Source: Mesorhizobium carmichaelinearum
GTDB lineage: Bacteria > Pseudomonadota > Alphaproteobacteria > Rhizobiales > Rhizobiaceae
Reading direction: 5' to 3'
Length of the DNA: 64,000 nt
Assembly: GCF_900199455.1 (NCBI RefSeq)
Contig: NZ_FZQR01000006.1
Span: 1 to 64,000 of the forward strand
The position numbers and the translations under genes are program-made. Shown piece after piece: positions 10,129-18,753 of the stretch; position 1 is the first letter of the stretch; each line of letters opens with the position of its first letter. Under the pieces are notes generated by a model. It was not told the origin of the DNA and did not search any database. It worked only from the letters and a program-made list of their open reading frames with translations.

Positions 10129-10174
10129 TGCATGTCGCCCAAAAGTGGCCCCGGTTTTGGGAGGACGACATGCA
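10129..10174. repeat. TGCATGTCG palindromic repeat, copy 1
   Basis: TGCATGTCG at 10129-10137 is mirrored by CGACATGCA at 10166-10174, with CCCAAAAGTGG...GGTTTTGGG-type inner arms. A second copy is at 20641-20686. It lies in the 333-bp gap 10060-10392 between infC and the methyltransferase-like gene, together with the hairpin at 10215-10240 and a smaller stem (TCCCACGG/CCGTGGGA, 10316-10336). Confidence 0.8.
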
Positions 10175-10214
10175 TAAAAACAAAGCCGGCGATCGCAGCT
10201 GTGGCCGAGAAACA

Positions 10215-10240
10215 GGCGTCCCGCCGATCGTCGGGACGCC
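10215..10240 (-). terminator. Probable terminator downstream of infC
   Basis: GGCGTCCCG pairs with CGGGACGCC (9 bp, 8-base loop). On the minus strand TGTTTCTC follows. It is the strongest simple hairpin in the gap after infC. Confidence 0.5.
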
Positions 10241-10392
10241 GTGTAGCACAATTCAGGCGAAATTGGAGCGCGACGGCGGCGCCTAACCTTAACGTGATCA
10301 GTTTCCGAAAAAGTGTCCCACGGTTCTGCCGTGGGAACCTGCGACAATCGGGAAGCTGAGCAGACACGTCCGGCGAGGCGAGCGGAGTCCGC

Positions 10393-10929
10393 TTAGCGCG
10401 GCGCCAGCACCATCATCATCTGGCGGCCTTCGAGCTTCGGCTCCGCTTCGACCTTGGCGATGGTCGCCACTTCTTCACGGACCTTGTTCAGAAGCTGCAT
10501 GCCGAGTTCCATATGCGCCATCTCGCGGCCACGGAAGCGCAGCGTCAGCTTGACCTTGTCGCCTTCCTCGAAGAAGCGGCGCACCGCCTTCATCTTGGTC
10601 TCGTAGTCATGGCTGTCGATGTTCGGGCGCATCTTGATCTCCTTGATCTCGATGACCTTCTGATTCTTGCGCGCCTCGGCCGCCTTCTTCTGGTTGGCGT
10701 ATTTCAACTTGCCGAGATCGAGGATCTTTACGACGGGCGGCACCGCATTGGGCGATATTTCGACGAGATCGAGCCCGGCCTCTTCGGCGAGCAGCAATGC
10801 GTCGTTGATGGAAACATCGCCGCGGTTCTGGCCTTCGGCGTCGATAAGCTGGACCCGGGGAACCCGGATGTCACGGTTGGAGCGCGGCCCATCCTTGGTC
10901 GGCGCCGCTGCTTTGAAAGGTCTGCGAAT
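10393..10929 (-). CDS. infC: Translation initiation factor IF-3, ATT start codon
   Basis: 178 aa when read from an ATT at 10929, preceded on the minus strand by AAGGAG with a 9-base spacer. The peptide then begins (Met)[19 protein letters not shown], the normal alphaproteobacterial IF3 N-terminus, with [19 protein letters not shown], the linker [20 protein letters not shown] and the C-domain [20 protein letters not shown] first conventional start codon (TTG at 10797) would remove most of the N-domain. IF3 proofreads the start codon on the 30S subunit, and AUU starts on infC are a known autoregulatory device because IF3 rejects them. No other protein of this length fits. Confidence 0.96.
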   Translation of the reverse strand: MRRPFKAAAPTKDGPRSNRDIRVPRVQLIDAEGQNRGDVSINDALLLAEEAGLDLVEISPNAVPPVVKILDLGKLKYANQKKAAEARKNQKVIEIKEIKMRPNIDSHDYETKMKAVRRFFEEGDKVKLTLRFRGREMAHMELGMQLLNKVREEVATIAKVEAEPKLEGRQMMMVLAPR

Positions 10930-11148
10930 GGTCGTGGTCTCCTTGGCCGTTTCGTTCAGGATTTGTCAGTCTTGATGCGTGGACGCGCCAATGTGGTGAG
11001 CGCGCGGGCGGAGTCAATAGCACAGCATTGACAGAAAATCACCCTGATCACCGCCTGCACCAAACAAAGAAGCAGCGCGAGCACTTTTCGCCACGCCTGT
11101 GGCTGTGCCACAAGAACCCGAGCCAGAAGAGGGGCCCGAGGAAAAGCC

Positions 11149-11934
11149 ATGACCGCCACGCCCCCAACCTTTCTCCCCCCAACCTTTCTCAATGTCGATG
11201 GATCGCGCATCGCTGTGCGCCATAGCGCGGGTTCGACGCCCGGCATCGTTTGGCTGGGCGGCTACAAGTCGGACATGCTGGGCACGAAGGCCGAGACGCT
11301 GTCGGACTGGACGGCAAAAGAGGGTCGCGCCTTCCTGCGCCATGACTATTCCGGCCACGGCGAATCCGGCGGCGCGTTTGCCGACGGCACGATTTCGACA
11401 TGGCTTTCGCAAAGCCTTGCCGTGTTCCGGAAGTTTGCCAGGGGCGATCAGATCCTGGTCGGCTCGTCAATGGGCGCCTGGATCGCGCTGCGCATGGTGC
11501 AGGAATTGCGCAAGGCGGGCGACGCAAACGTCGTCGGCCTGGTGCTGCTGGCGCCGGCGCCGGATTTTACCTCCGAGCTGGTCGAACCGGTGCTGACCGA
11601 GGCGCAAAAGCGTGACCTCGCCGAGAAGGGTTTCTTCGCCGAGCCCTCCGATTATTCTGCCGAGCCCTACATCTATACACGCGCGCTGATCGAGGATGGG
11701 CGCGCCAACCGGGTGATGACCGGTCCGATCGACACGCATTGCCCGGTTCACATCCTGCAGGGCTTGGCCGATCCGGACGTGCCGTCGAGCCACGCGCTGA
11801 AGCTGGTCAGCCTGCTGCCGGCCGACGATGTCACACTGTCGCTCATTCCCGACGGCGACCACCGCCTGTCGCGGCCGCAGGATCTCGACATGCTGGTGCG
11901 GGCAGTCGGCGACATGGCTGGGCGGGGCAAGTGA
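11149..11934 (+). CDS. Alpha/beta hydrolase
   Basis: 261 aa. The nucleophile elbow is GSSMG (in LVGSSMGAWIALRM), the acid residue is probably in GLADPDVPSSHAL and the histidine in DGDHRLSR near the C-terminus, so the catalytic triad is complete. HDYSGHGESGG marks the ABHD10/palmitoyl-thioesterase-like subgroup of small soluble hydrolases common in alphaproteobacteria. The substrate is unknown. It is divergent from infC across 219 bp, and its stop is three bases before the benE ATG, so the two are an operon. Confidence 0.87.
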   Translation: MTATPPTFLPPTFLNVDGSRIAVRHSAGSTPGIVWLGGYKSDMLGTKAETLSDWTAKEGRAFLRHDYSGHGESGGAFADGTISTWLSQSLAVFRKFARGDQILVGSSMGAWIALRMVQELRKAGDANVVGLVLLAPAPDFTSELVEPVLTEAQKRDLAEKGFFAEPSDYSAEPYIYTRALIEDGRANRVMTGPIDTHCPVHILQGLADPDVPSSHALKLVSLLPADDVTLSLIPDGDHRLSRPQDLDMLVRAVGDMAGRGK

Positions 11935-11936
11935 CG

Positions 11937-13121
11937 ATGCGCCTTTCCATCCCGATCTCGGCCTTCGTCGCGGCCATCGTCGGCTTCGGCGGTACGCTGG
12001 CCATCGTCATTGCCGCCGCCCACGCGGTCGGCGCGACGCAAATTCAGACGGCGAGTTGGGTGACGACCATTTGCCTGGCCATGGCGATCGAAAGCCTGTG
12101 GCTGTCCTGGCGCACGAAAATGCCTGTCATCACGGCGTGGTCGACGCCAGGCCTGGCGCTGATGGCGGCCTCCACCGGCTTTTCGATCGGCGAGGCTGTC
12201 GCCGCCTTCATCGTCACCGCCATCCTGTTGATCGCCACCGGCCTGTTCCGGCCGTTGACGCAATTGATCTCCAGGATCCCGCCCTCCGTCGCCTCAGGCA
12301 TGCTGGCCGGCATTGTCGTCACCTTCGCCCTCAACGCGGTCAAGACCGTTCCCGCCGACCCCTGGCTGATCCTGCCGCTGATCGCGGCCTTCTTCTTGAT
12401 CCGCCTGTTCCACCCGGCACTGTCGGTGCTGGCGGTGCTGATCGGCGGCGGTCTGGCCGCGTTTCTCACCGGCCGTGTCGGTGGCCTGCCGACACCCGAA
12501 CTGTCGACGCTGACGCTGATCGCGCCTGATTTCACCGCCAAGGCGATGATTGGCCTGGCGCTGCCGCTCTATCTCGTCACCATGGCCTCGCAGAACCTGT
12601 CGGGGCTGGCCGTGCTGCGCGCCGCCGGCTACCACCCGGAGCCCGGCCCGCTGATCGGCGTCACCGGCCTGTTTTCCCTGCTGTCGGCGCCGTTTGGCGG
12701 CTCGACCACCAACCTGGCGGCGATCTCGGCGGCGATCTGCACCGGGCCGGACGTCCATCCCGACCCCGCCGAGCGCTGGAAGACCGGGCCGTTCTATGCG
12801 CTCGCCTATCTCATCTTCGCGATTTTCGGCGCCTCGCTGGTGGCGATCTTCGCCGTCCTGCCGCAGAGCCTGATCGTGCTCGTGGCGGGCCTGGCGCTGA
12901 TGGCCTCGCTCGCCAACGCGCTGGCGATCGCGCTGAAGGACGAGGCCGACCGCATGGCCGCCACCGTCACCTTTGTCGTCACCGCTTCGGGGTTGACCCT
13001 GTTCGGCGTCGGCGCCGCATTCTGGGGGCTGATAGCCGGGCTGGTCGTGCTTTTCCTCGACAGGCTCAAAAAGCGACAATCATTTCAGCCGCTTGTCCGG
13101 ATTTTGCGGACGTTGTCCTGA
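11937..13121 (+). CDS. benE: BenE family transporter
   Basis: 394 aa from the ATG at 11937, two bases after the hydrolase stop. About 12 membrane helices are apparent. WSTPGLALMAASTGFSIGEA, PPSVASGMLAGIVVTFALNA and PFGGSTTNLAAISAAICTGP are hallmarks of the benzoate:proton symporter (BenE) family. The real substrate is uncertain because no benzoate genes are nearby. The last 27 codons lie in an 88-bp segment repeated at 14912-14999; in that second copy the frame would stop earlier (RLKKR then TAA), so the C-terminal tail QSFQPLVRILRTLS may be a recent extension. Confidence 0.88.
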   Translation: MRLSIPISAFVAAIVGFGGTLAIVIAAAHAVGATQIQTASWVTTICLAMAIESLWLSWRTKMPVITAWSTPGLALMAASTGFSIGEAVAAFIVTAILLIATGLFRPLTQLISRIPPSVASGMLAGIVVTFALNAVKTVPADPWLILPLIAAFFLIRLFHPALSVLAVLIGGGLAAFLTGRVGGLPTPELSTLTLIAPDFTAKAMIGLALPLYLVTMASQNLSGLAVLRAAGYHPEPGPLIGVTGLFSLLSAPFGGSTTNLAAISAAICTGPDVHPDPAERWKTGPFYALAYLIFAIFGASLVAIFAVLPQSLIVLVAGLALMASLANALAIALKDEADRMAATVTFVVTASGLTLFGVGAAFWGLIAGLVVLFLDRLKKRQSFQPLVRILRTLS

Positions 13122-13128
13122 ATCGCCG
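13041..13128 (+). repeat. 88-bp direct repeat, left copy (3' end of benE)
   Basis: CTGGTCGTGCTTTTCCTCGA begins the copy. It matches 14912-14999 at 79 of 88 positions with no gaps, counted by eye, and the similarity stops sharply at both edges. It covers the 3' end of benE including its stop codon. The pair brackets the acdS/acdR cassette. Confidence 0.9.
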
Positions 13129-13199
13129 CGGGCGACTGTCGCGTTGATGTCAACGAGCGCCCCAAGCTCAACGAGTCGCCTGCGACGCTCTGCAGGCAT

Positions 13200-14213
13200 T
13201 CAGCCATTACGAAACGTGTAAGCATAGCCGTTGATGGCCGGAGCGCCGCCAAGGTGGGCGTAGAGCACCTTCGACCCTTCGGGGAAATAGCCCTTCCTCA
13301 CGAGGTCGATCATGCCCTGCATGGATTTTCCCTCGTAGACAGGATCGGTAATCATGCCTTCAAGGCGCGCACACAGGCGGATTGCTTCCTTCGTCTCCTG
13401 CGAAGGCACGCCGTAGACCGGGTACGCATAATCCTCGATGAGGATCACATCGTCTTCATTGAGCTCCTTGCCGAGTTCGACCAGCGTCGCCGTGGCCCGC
13501 ACGATATCCAGCACTTGCGCCTTGGTCTGCGTCGGGGTGCAGGATGCGTCGATGCCGATCACCTTGCGCTCGCGACCGTCCTTGGCGAAGCCGACCACCA
13601 TGCCGGCATGGGTAGAGCCGGTGACGGTACAGACGACGATGTAGTCGAAGGCAAGGCCGAGTTCCTTCTCCTGCGCGCGCACCTCTTCGGCGAAGCCGAC
13701 GTAGCCCAGACCGCCATATTTATGCACCGAAGCCCCGGCCGGGATAGGATAAGGTTTGCCGCCTTTGGCTTTCACATCCGCGATCGCCTGTTCCCAACTT
13801 TCCCTGATTCCGATGTCGAAGCCCTCATCAACCATCTGGACATCGGCGCCCATGATCCGGCTCAGAAGGATGTTGCCGACGCGATCATAAACGGCGTCCT
13901 CGTGGGGCACCCAGCTTTCCTGCACCAGGCGGCATTTCATGCCGATTTTCGCCGCGACGGCCGCCACCATGCGCGTATGGTTGGATTGAACACCGCCGAT
14001 CGAAACCAGCGTGTCGGCGTTTGAGGCGATCGCGTCCGGGATAATGTATTCGAGCTTGCGCAGCTTGTTGCCGCCGAAGGCGAGGCCGGAATTGCAATCT
14101 TCCCGCTTGGCGTAGAGATCGACCTTCCCGCCGAGATGATCGCTGAGCCGGTCCAGTTTCTCGATATGGGTCGGTCCAAATGTGAGCGGATAGCGTTCGA
14201 ACTTCTCCAACAT
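13200..14213 (-). CDS. acdS: 1-aminocyclopropane-1-carboxylate deaminase
   Basis: 337 aa, the standard length. It is a PLP enzyme of the tryptophan-synthase-beta fold with PLP lysine Lys50 ([11 protein letters not shown]) and Ser77-Asn78 (GVQSNHT). The two residues that separate true ACC deaminases from D-cysteine desulfhydrases are the ACC type here: Glu294 in PVYEGKS and Leu321 in AHLGGAP. It splits the ethylene precursor ACC into ammonia and 2-oxobutanoate, lowering plant ethylene during infection and nodulation. GGAGGA lies just before the ATG. It is divergent from an Lrp-type gene, the usual acdR arrangement; I see no sigma-54 -24/-12 element or NifA site upstream. Confidence 0.96.
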   Translation of the reverse strand: MLEKFERYPLTFGPTHIEKLDRLSDHLGGKVDLYAKREDCNSGLAFGGNKLRKLEYIIPDAIASNADTLVSIGGVQSNHTRMVAAVAAKIGMKCRLVQESWVPHEDAVYDRVGNILLSRIMGADVQMVDEGFDIGIRESWEQAIADVKAKGGKPYPIPAGASVHKYGGLGYVGFAEEVRAQEKELGLAFDYIVVCTVTGSTHAGMVVGFAKDGRERKVIGIDASCTPTQTKAQVLDIVRATATLVELGKELNEDDVILIEDYAYPVYGVPSQETKEAIRLCARLEGMITDPVYEGKSMQGMIDLVRKGYFPEGSKVLYAHLGGAPAINGYAYTFRNG

Positions 14214-14346
14214 GAGAAATCCTCCTCTGATTGTGATTTTGATGCTGGAAACACTATCATTTTTCTCTTGAAAGGTGCTCTCTAAGATCGAGCAGAAAAT
14301 GCCCTAAATCTAAACCTCTGACGCCAAAATGTTATATTTCTTCGAC

Positions 14347-14377
14347 AAGGCGCCTTAACAATGGAAGAATCTTCCAT
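14347..14377. promoter_or_regulatory. Two palindromes at the acdR start
   Basis: AAGGCGCCTT (14347-14356) is a perfect 10-bp palindrome, and ATGGAAGA-A-TCTTCCAT (14361-14377) is a perfect dyad with one central base that contains the acdR start codon. They lie in the divergent acdS/acdR promoter region and could be the site through which the Lrp-type regulator represses itself. No binding data are implied. Confidence 0.45.
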
Positions 14378-14840
14378 GAGAGTGCCGCTCGACCGGATCG
14401 ACCTCAAAATGTTGCGCCTGCTCCAGGATAATGGGCGGCTGACCAATGCGGAGCTGGCGCAGTCGGTTGTTGTCAGCCCGGCGACGTGCCACCGCCGCAC
14501 GCAACGCTTGTTCGATGAAGGCTACATCAGCCATGTCAGGGCAGTCGTGACGCCGCGGAAGGTCGACAGAGGCGCGCTGGTGATGGTTGGCGTCGTCCTC
14601 GACCGCTCGACCCCGGAAAGTTTCGCGGAATTCGAGAAGGCAGTCGCGAAGCTGAAATTCATTCTTGATTGCCATCTGGTGGCAGGTGACTTCGACTATT
14701 TTCTGAAGATCAGGGTCGGTGACATGGCGGATTTCAACCGGATCCACGGGGATCAGTTGATCGCATTGCCCGGCGTTCGCCAGACGAGGACGTTCTTCGT
14801 CATGAAGGAGGTCGTTGACAACGCGCCGCTGGATTTTTGA
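14361..14840 (+). CDS. acdR: Lrp/AsnC family regulator, AcdR-type
   Basis: 159 aa. The N-terminal helix-turn-helix (about 10-60, LDRIDLKMLRLLQDNGRLTN and SPATCHRRTQRLFDEGYI) is followed by a RAM ligand-binding domain (about 75-155, with ILDCHLVAGDFDYFLKIRV). Lrp-type proteins beside acdS control its expression in response to ACC and oxygen in Pseudomonas and Azospirillum, so this is probably the same. The start could instead be the ATG at 14376 (GGAAGA upstream), which would leave the palindrome in the leader. The gene is followed by a small stem, GTGGC-TTT-GCCAC, at 14887-14899. Confidence 0.87.
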   Translation: MEESSMRVPLDRIDLKMLRLLQDNGRLTNAELAQSVVVSPATCHRRTQRLFDEGYISHVRAVVTPRKVDRGALVMVGVVLDRSTPESFAEFEKAVAKLKFILDCHLVAGDFDYFLKIRVGDMADFNRIHGDQLIALPGVRQTRTFFVMKEVVDNAPLDF

Positions 14841-14911
14841 AAGAGATGGGTTCCCGGCCGATGCATCAAAACCATTGCCGCCGCCGGTGGCTTTGCCACT
14901 GTTCTTCATGC

Positions 14912-14999
14912 CTGGTCGTGCCTTCCCTCGACAGGCTCAAAAAGCGATAATCATTTCAGACCCTTGTCCGGTTTTGGCGGACCTTGTCTTGAATCGCCG
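14912..14999 (+). repeat. 88-bp direct repeat, right copy
   Basis: Second copy of 13041-13128 in the same orientation, 71 bp after the acdR stop. In the benE frame it reads ...LDRLKKR then TAA, which looks like an original benE 3' end. No gene starts in it. The remaining gap 15000-15067 is the leader of the next gene. Confidence 0.9.
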
Positions 15000-15067
15000 T
15001 TTTTGCCTTCCCATTTCGATTCCACGCAGCCGGTTCTGGCTGTCTCCAACCGAAGGAATGGGAGAAA

Positions 15068-15550
15068 ATGAACACATCTGCATTGATCCGCCCGGCCTGG
15101 ACGCCGGCAACCATCGCGTTGATGGTGATCGGCTTCATGGTGTTCTGGCCGCTCGGCTTCGCCATGCTCGCCTACATCATCTGGGGCGACCGGCTCGACG
15201 GCTTCAAGCGTGACGTCAACCGCGCGACCGACGGCATCTTCGCCGGCTGCCGCCGCGGTTCCGACAAGGCCGCGCGCTGGGGCAATGGCTCCGCCCGCAC
15301 CGGCAACGTCGCTTTCGACGACTGGCGCGAAAAAGAGCTTGAGCGCCTCGCCGAGGAACGCCGCAAGCTCGACGACATGCTGACCGAGTTCGACGACTAT
15401 GCCCGCGAACTGCGTCGCGCCAAGGATCAGGACGAGTTCGACCGCTTCATGGCCAAGCGCAACAAGTCGACCGCTCCGGCAAAGACCGATCCGAGCACCG
15501 GCACGACCCCCACGAAGCGTGGCAAAGGCTCGAACCTGCTTGACGACTGA
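15068..15550 (+). CDS. DUF2852 domain-containing protein
   Basis: 160 aa. One or two membrane segments lie near the N-terminus (IALMVIGFMVFWPLGFAMLA), followed by a long charged helical region (EKELERLAEERRKLDDMLTE) and a Lys/Thr-rich tail. This matches the DUF2852 family, which is restricted to alphaproteobacteria and has no known function; a membrane-anchored cytoplasmic coiled coil is what the sequence shows. GGAATGGGAG precedes the ATG. It is a single gene closed by a good terminator. Confidence 0.87.
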   Translation: MNTSALIRPAWTPATIALMVIGFMVFWPLGFAMLAYIIWGDRLDGFKRDVNRATDGIFAGCRRGSDKAARWGNGSARTGNVAFDDWREKELERLAEERRKLDDMLTEFDDYARELRRAKDQDEFDRFMAKRNKSTAPAKTDPSTGTTPTKRGKGSNLLDD

Positions 15551-15577
15551 GGCCGCGCGACAGGCCTGATCGTGAAA

Positions 15578-15612
15578 AAACGGCGTCGCGCGAGCGGCGC
15601 CGTTTCTTTTTT
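15578..15612 (+). terminator. Rho-independent terminator after the DUF2852 gene
   Basis: AAACGGCG (15578-15585) pairs with CGCCGTTT (15598-15605), followed by CTTTTTTG. It lies 27 bp after the stop codon. Confidence 0.9.
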
Positions 15613-15650
15613 GTTCTAGTCGTTTTTCTCGAATCGCGTATCGTCCCGCC

Positions 15651-16409
15651 ATGACCATCGGATTCTTCCGCACTCTGACGAAGCCCAAGGCCACGCCTGT
15701 CGTGGAGCGCGAATATTGCGTGGCAGGCCGCACGCTGCCGCTCAAGATCGTCGAGAGCGCCAGGGCACGACGCCTGACGCTGCGCATCGATTCCGGCGGC
15801 CAGGGCCTGCGCATCACCGTGCCACCCGGCCTCCGCCGCGGCGAGGTGGACAGGTTCCTCGACCGCCATCAGGACTGGCTGGAACAGCGCCTGGCCAAGG
15901 TGCCGACGCGCCCGCAAGTGCGGCCGGGCATTAAGATCCCGGTGCGCGGCGTGCCGCACCGCATTGTCCACGAACCGTCAAAGCGCGGCACTGTCACCAT
16001 ATCGCGTGACGAGCGCGGGCTGCTGCTGATCGTGCACGGCGACCGGATACATCTGCCACGCCGCATCGCCGATTTCCTCAAGCGCGAAGCCAAGAAGGAG
16101 ATCGAGAAGCTGGTGATCAAACACACCGAGGCGCTCGGCAAGCGTGCCAAGGCGATCCGCTACAAGGACACGTCCAGCCGCTGGGGCTCCTGCACCTCGG
16201 AAGGCAACCTCTCCTTCTCCTGGCGCATCATGATGGCGCCGCAGCCTATTATAAATTACCTGGTCGCGCATGAGGTGGCGCATCTCAAGGAGATGAACCA
16301 CGGCCCGAAATTCTGGAAACTGTGCGAAAGACTCTGCCCCGACACCGACCGCTGCAAGGACTGGCTGAAGCGCAATGGCGGCGCGCTGCAGGCGATCGTG
16401 TTCGAGTAG
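15651..16409 (+). CDS. YgjP/SprT-like M48-type metallopeptidase (DUF45)
   Basis: 252 aa. The zinc motif is HEVAH (His207, Glu208, His211) with a further histidine at 217 (MNHGPKFW). RYKDTSSRWGSCTSEGNLSF upstream is the strong signature of the YgjP/UTP-pyrophosphatase-like metal-dependent hydrolase family. Cytoplasmic; the substrate is not established. It is followed head-to-head (convergent, no gap) by a small gene on the other strand. Confidence 0.9.
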   Translation: MTIGFFRTLTKPKATPVVEREYCVAGRTLPLKIVESARARRLTLRIDSGGQGLRITVPPGLRRGEVDRFLDRHQDWLEQRLAKVPTRPQVRPGIKIPVRGVPHRIVHEPSKRGTVTISRDERGLLLIVHGDRIHLPRRIADFLKREAKKEIEKLVIKHTEALGKRAKAIRYKDTSSRWGSCTSEGNLSFSWRIMMAPQPIINYLVAHEVAHLKEMNHGPKFWKLCERLCPDTDRCKDWLKRNGGALQAIVFE

Positions 16410-16628
16410 TCAGTCGTCATTCGCCGCGTTGAGCTCCTCCGGCCGCAGCCCCTCATCGCCATGATGCGGCCAGGGCAGGAAATTCCGGTCGAAGTCATCG
16501 CCGCCGAAATAATCCAGCGCCCGGTGTGCTTCGGCGCCGTTGAAGGCGGCCTTGTCCATCAGATGGGCGATGACCTCGCGCGCTTGCGCGACCTTCTGCT
16601 TCAGTTCCGCAACCGTTCTGTCGGCCAT
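16410..16628 (-). CDS. Small hypothetical protein, 72 aa
   Basis: 72 aa from the ATG at 16628 with GGGAG seven bases upstream on the minus strand. The peptide is a helix (MADRTVAELKQKVAQAREVI) followed by HRALDYFGGDDFDRNFLPWP and an acidic end. I do not recognise a function; short proteins of this style occur in rhizobial genomes. A longer open frame upstream overlaps trpF antisense and was not used. Its stop codon abuts that of the metallopeptidase gene. Confidence 0.65.
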   Translation of the reverse strand: MADRTVAELKQKVAQAREVIAHLMDKAAFNGAEAHRALDYFGGDDFDRNFLPWPHHGDEGLRPEELNAANDD

Positions 16629-16754
16629 GATCGTTCTCCCGCCCGGCATGCTGTCAATCGAATCCCGTCCATCAATAGGTAGCGCCTTTGGCCTTGCCGG
16701 CAAACAGCATGCTTTTTCTCGACTCTGCCTCGATTTCGTGCCAATTCCCGCGCC

Positions 16755-17414
16755 ATGGCGCTCGACATCAAAATCTGCGGCTTGAAGACCGACCAGGCAA
16801 TGGCCGCGGCCCTCGCCGGCGGTGCCAGCCATGTCGGCTTTATTTTCTTCGCGAAGAGCCCGCGCTATGTCGAGCCGGCGGAAGCCGGGCGCCTGCGCGA
16901 AGCCGCGCGCGGCAAGGCCTTGGCGGTTGCTGTCACGGTCGACGCCAGCGACGCTTTCCTGGACGAGATCGTCACGGCCATGCAACCCGACATGCTGCAG
17001 CTGCACGGTTCGGAAACGCCCGAGCGCGTGGCCGAACTCAAAGCTCGCTATCGCCTGCCAGTGATGAAGGCGCTGCCGCTCAGCGAGGCCGCCGATCTCG
17101 ACCGGATCAAGCCGTTCATCGGCGTAGCTGATCGCTTCCTGTTTGACGCCAAACCGCCAAAGGGCTCCGTATTACCGGGTGGCAATGGCGTCGCCTTCGA
17201 CTGGCGCATCCTTGCCGGCCTTGACGCCGGCGTCGATTACATGCTTTCCGGTGGGCTCAACGCCGCCAATATCGGCGATGCCCTTCGGCTTGCGAACCCG
17301 CCCGGAATAGACATTTCGTCGGGCGTGGAAAGCGCGCCGGGCGTCAAGGATCCGGCGTTGATCGAACAGTTTTTCCGGGCCGTCCGGGCAGCACGCGACG
17401 ACCGCGCCGCCTGA
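16755..17414 (+). CDS. trpF: Phosphoribosylanthranilate isomerase
   Basis: 219 aa, a TIM barrel. KICGLKT holds the catalytic cysteine, and the general acid is the aspartate of [19 protein letters not shown] and [17 protein letters not shown] form the phosphate-binding loops. It converts phosphoribosylanthranilate to CdRP in tryptophan synthesis. It is followed by trpB and trpA as in other rhizobia, with a palindromic repeat in the trpF-trpB gap. Confidence 0.97.
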   Translation: MALDIKICGLKTDQAMAAALAGGASHVGFIFFAKSPRYVEPAEAGRLREAARGKALAVAVTVDASDAFLDEIVTAMQPDMLQLHGSETPERVAELKARYRLPVMKALPLSEAADLDRIKPFIGVADRFLFDAKPPKGSVLPGGNGVAFDWRILAGLDAGVDYMLSGGLNAANIGDALRLANPPGIDISSGVESAPGVKDPALIEQFFRAVRAARDDRAA

Positions 17415-17429
17415 GCCTGCTTCCAACCA

Positions 17430-17476
17430 GAGCATGTCCCGGAAAAGTGGAACCGGTTTTTCGACAGGACATGCTC
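17430..17476. repeat. GAGCATGTCC palindromic repeat between trpF and trpB
   Basis: GAGCATGTCC (17430-17439) and GGACATGCTC (17467-17476) are perfect arms around a GGAAAAGTGG...CCGGTTTTT core. The core resembles that of the GCAATTCC and TGCATGTCG families in this window, so all may be one superfamily. It lies within the trp operon transcript. Confidence 0.78.
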
Positions 17477-17502
17477 AGAACATAAGATTTAGGAGATCGG
17501 CG

Positions 17503-18753
17503 ATGGACCAGCCGGCGACGCCCAATTCCTTCCGCACCGGACCCGACGAACAGGGCATGTTCGGCATTTTCGGCGGTCGTTTCGTCGCCGAAACGCTGAT
17601 GCCGCTGATCCTCGACCTGGAGCGGCACTGGAACGAGGTCAAGAACGATCCGGATTTCAGGGCTGAGCTGACCAACCTTTCGACCCACTATGCCGGGCGC
17701 CCGTCAAAGCTCTATTTCGCCGAAGGCCTGACCAGGCACCTTCGTGAGGTTTCCTCGGCGAAGGGCCTTGGGGGCGGCGCAAAAGTCTATTTCAAGCGCG
17801 AGGACCTGAACCACACCGGTTCGCACAAGATCAACAACTGCCTCGGCCAAATCCTGCTGGCCAAGCGCATGGGCAAGAAGCGCATCATCGCCGAGACCGG
17901 TGCCGGCCAGCATGGCGTGGCGTCCGCCACCGTCGCCGCCCGCTTCGGCTATCCCTGCGTTGTCTATATGGGTGCCACCGACGTTGCCCGCCAAAGCCCC
18001 AACGTGTTCCGCATGAAGCTGCTCGGTGCCGAAGTGCGGCCGGTCACCGCCGGCCACGGCACGCTGAAGGATGCCATGAACGAAGCCCTTCGCGATTGGG
18101 TCACCAATGTCGAGGACACCTATTATCTGATCGGCACCGCCGCCGGCCCGCATCCCTATCCGGAGCTGGTGCGCGACTTCCAGTCGGTCATCGGCACCGA
18201 GGCGCGCGCGCAGATCCTCGAACAGGAAGGCCGACTGCCCGACACCATCATCGCCGCCGTCGGCGGCGGCTCGAACGCCATCGGCCTGTTCCACCCCTTC
18301 CTCGACGACAAGGACGTGCGCATCATCGGCATCGAGGCGGGCGGGCGTGGCCTTGACGGCATCGAGCATTGCGCCTCGATGAATGCCGGCTCGCCCGGCG
18401 TGCTGCACGGCAACCGCACCTATCTGCTGCAGAATGCCGACGGCCAGATCATGGACGGCCATTCGATCTCGGCCGGTCTCGATTATCCCGGCGTCGGTCC
18501 GGAACATTCCTGGCTGCGCGACTCCGGCCGCGTCGAATATGTGCCGATCCTCGACGACGAGGCGCTGGAGGCTTTCAAGCTGACGACGCGCGTCGAAGGC
18601 ATCATTCCGGCGCTGGAATCCGCGCACGCCATCGCGCACGCGGTGAAGATCGTGCCTGCCATGGACAAGGACCAGATCGTCATCGTCAACTTGTCCGGCC
18701 GTGGCGACAAGGACGTGCACACAGTGGCCTCGATGCTGGGCATGGAGATCTAG
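17503..18753 (+). CDS. trpB: Tryptophan synthase beta chain
   Basis: 416 aa from the ATG at 17503 (AGGAG upstream); the frame is open to 17434 but that part is repeat. PLP lysine Lys109 lies in [10 protein letters not shown]; the phosphate loop is [25 protein letters not shown] is the usual N-terminus. It condenses indole with serine to tryptophan together with TrpA. The stop TAG overlaps the first base of an inverted repeat that reaches to the trpA start. Confidence 0.98.
   Translation: MDQPATPNSFRTGPDEQGMFGIFGGRFVAETLMPLILDLERHWNEVKNDPDFRAELTNLSTHYAGRPSKLYFAEGLTRHLREVSSAKGLGGGAKVYFKREDLNHTGSHKINNCLGQILLAKRMGKKRIIAETGAGQHGVASATVAARFGYPCVVYMGATDVARQSPNVFRMKLLGAEVRPVTAGHGTLKDAMNEALRDWVTNVEDTYYLIGTAAGPHPYPELVRDFQSVIGTEARAQILEQEGRLPDTIIAAVGGGSNAIGLFHPFLDDKDVRIIGIEAGGRGLDGIEHCASMNAGSPGVLHGNRTYLLQNADGQIMDGHSISAGLDYPGVGPEHSWLRDSGRVEYVPILDDEALEAFKLTTRVEGIIPALESAHAIAHAVKIVPAMDKDQIVIVNLSGRGDKDVHTVASMLGMEI

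Noticed and set aside
10060..10347. N-terminal extension of the ICMT-like protein
   Set aside because: The extra 96 codons cover a palindromic repeat and a hairpin, and the peptide has no resemblance to the family.
14214..14360. NifA/sigma-54 promoter for acdS
   Set aside because: No TGGCAC-N5-TTGC-like -24/-12 element or TGT-N10-ACA site was found on either strand.
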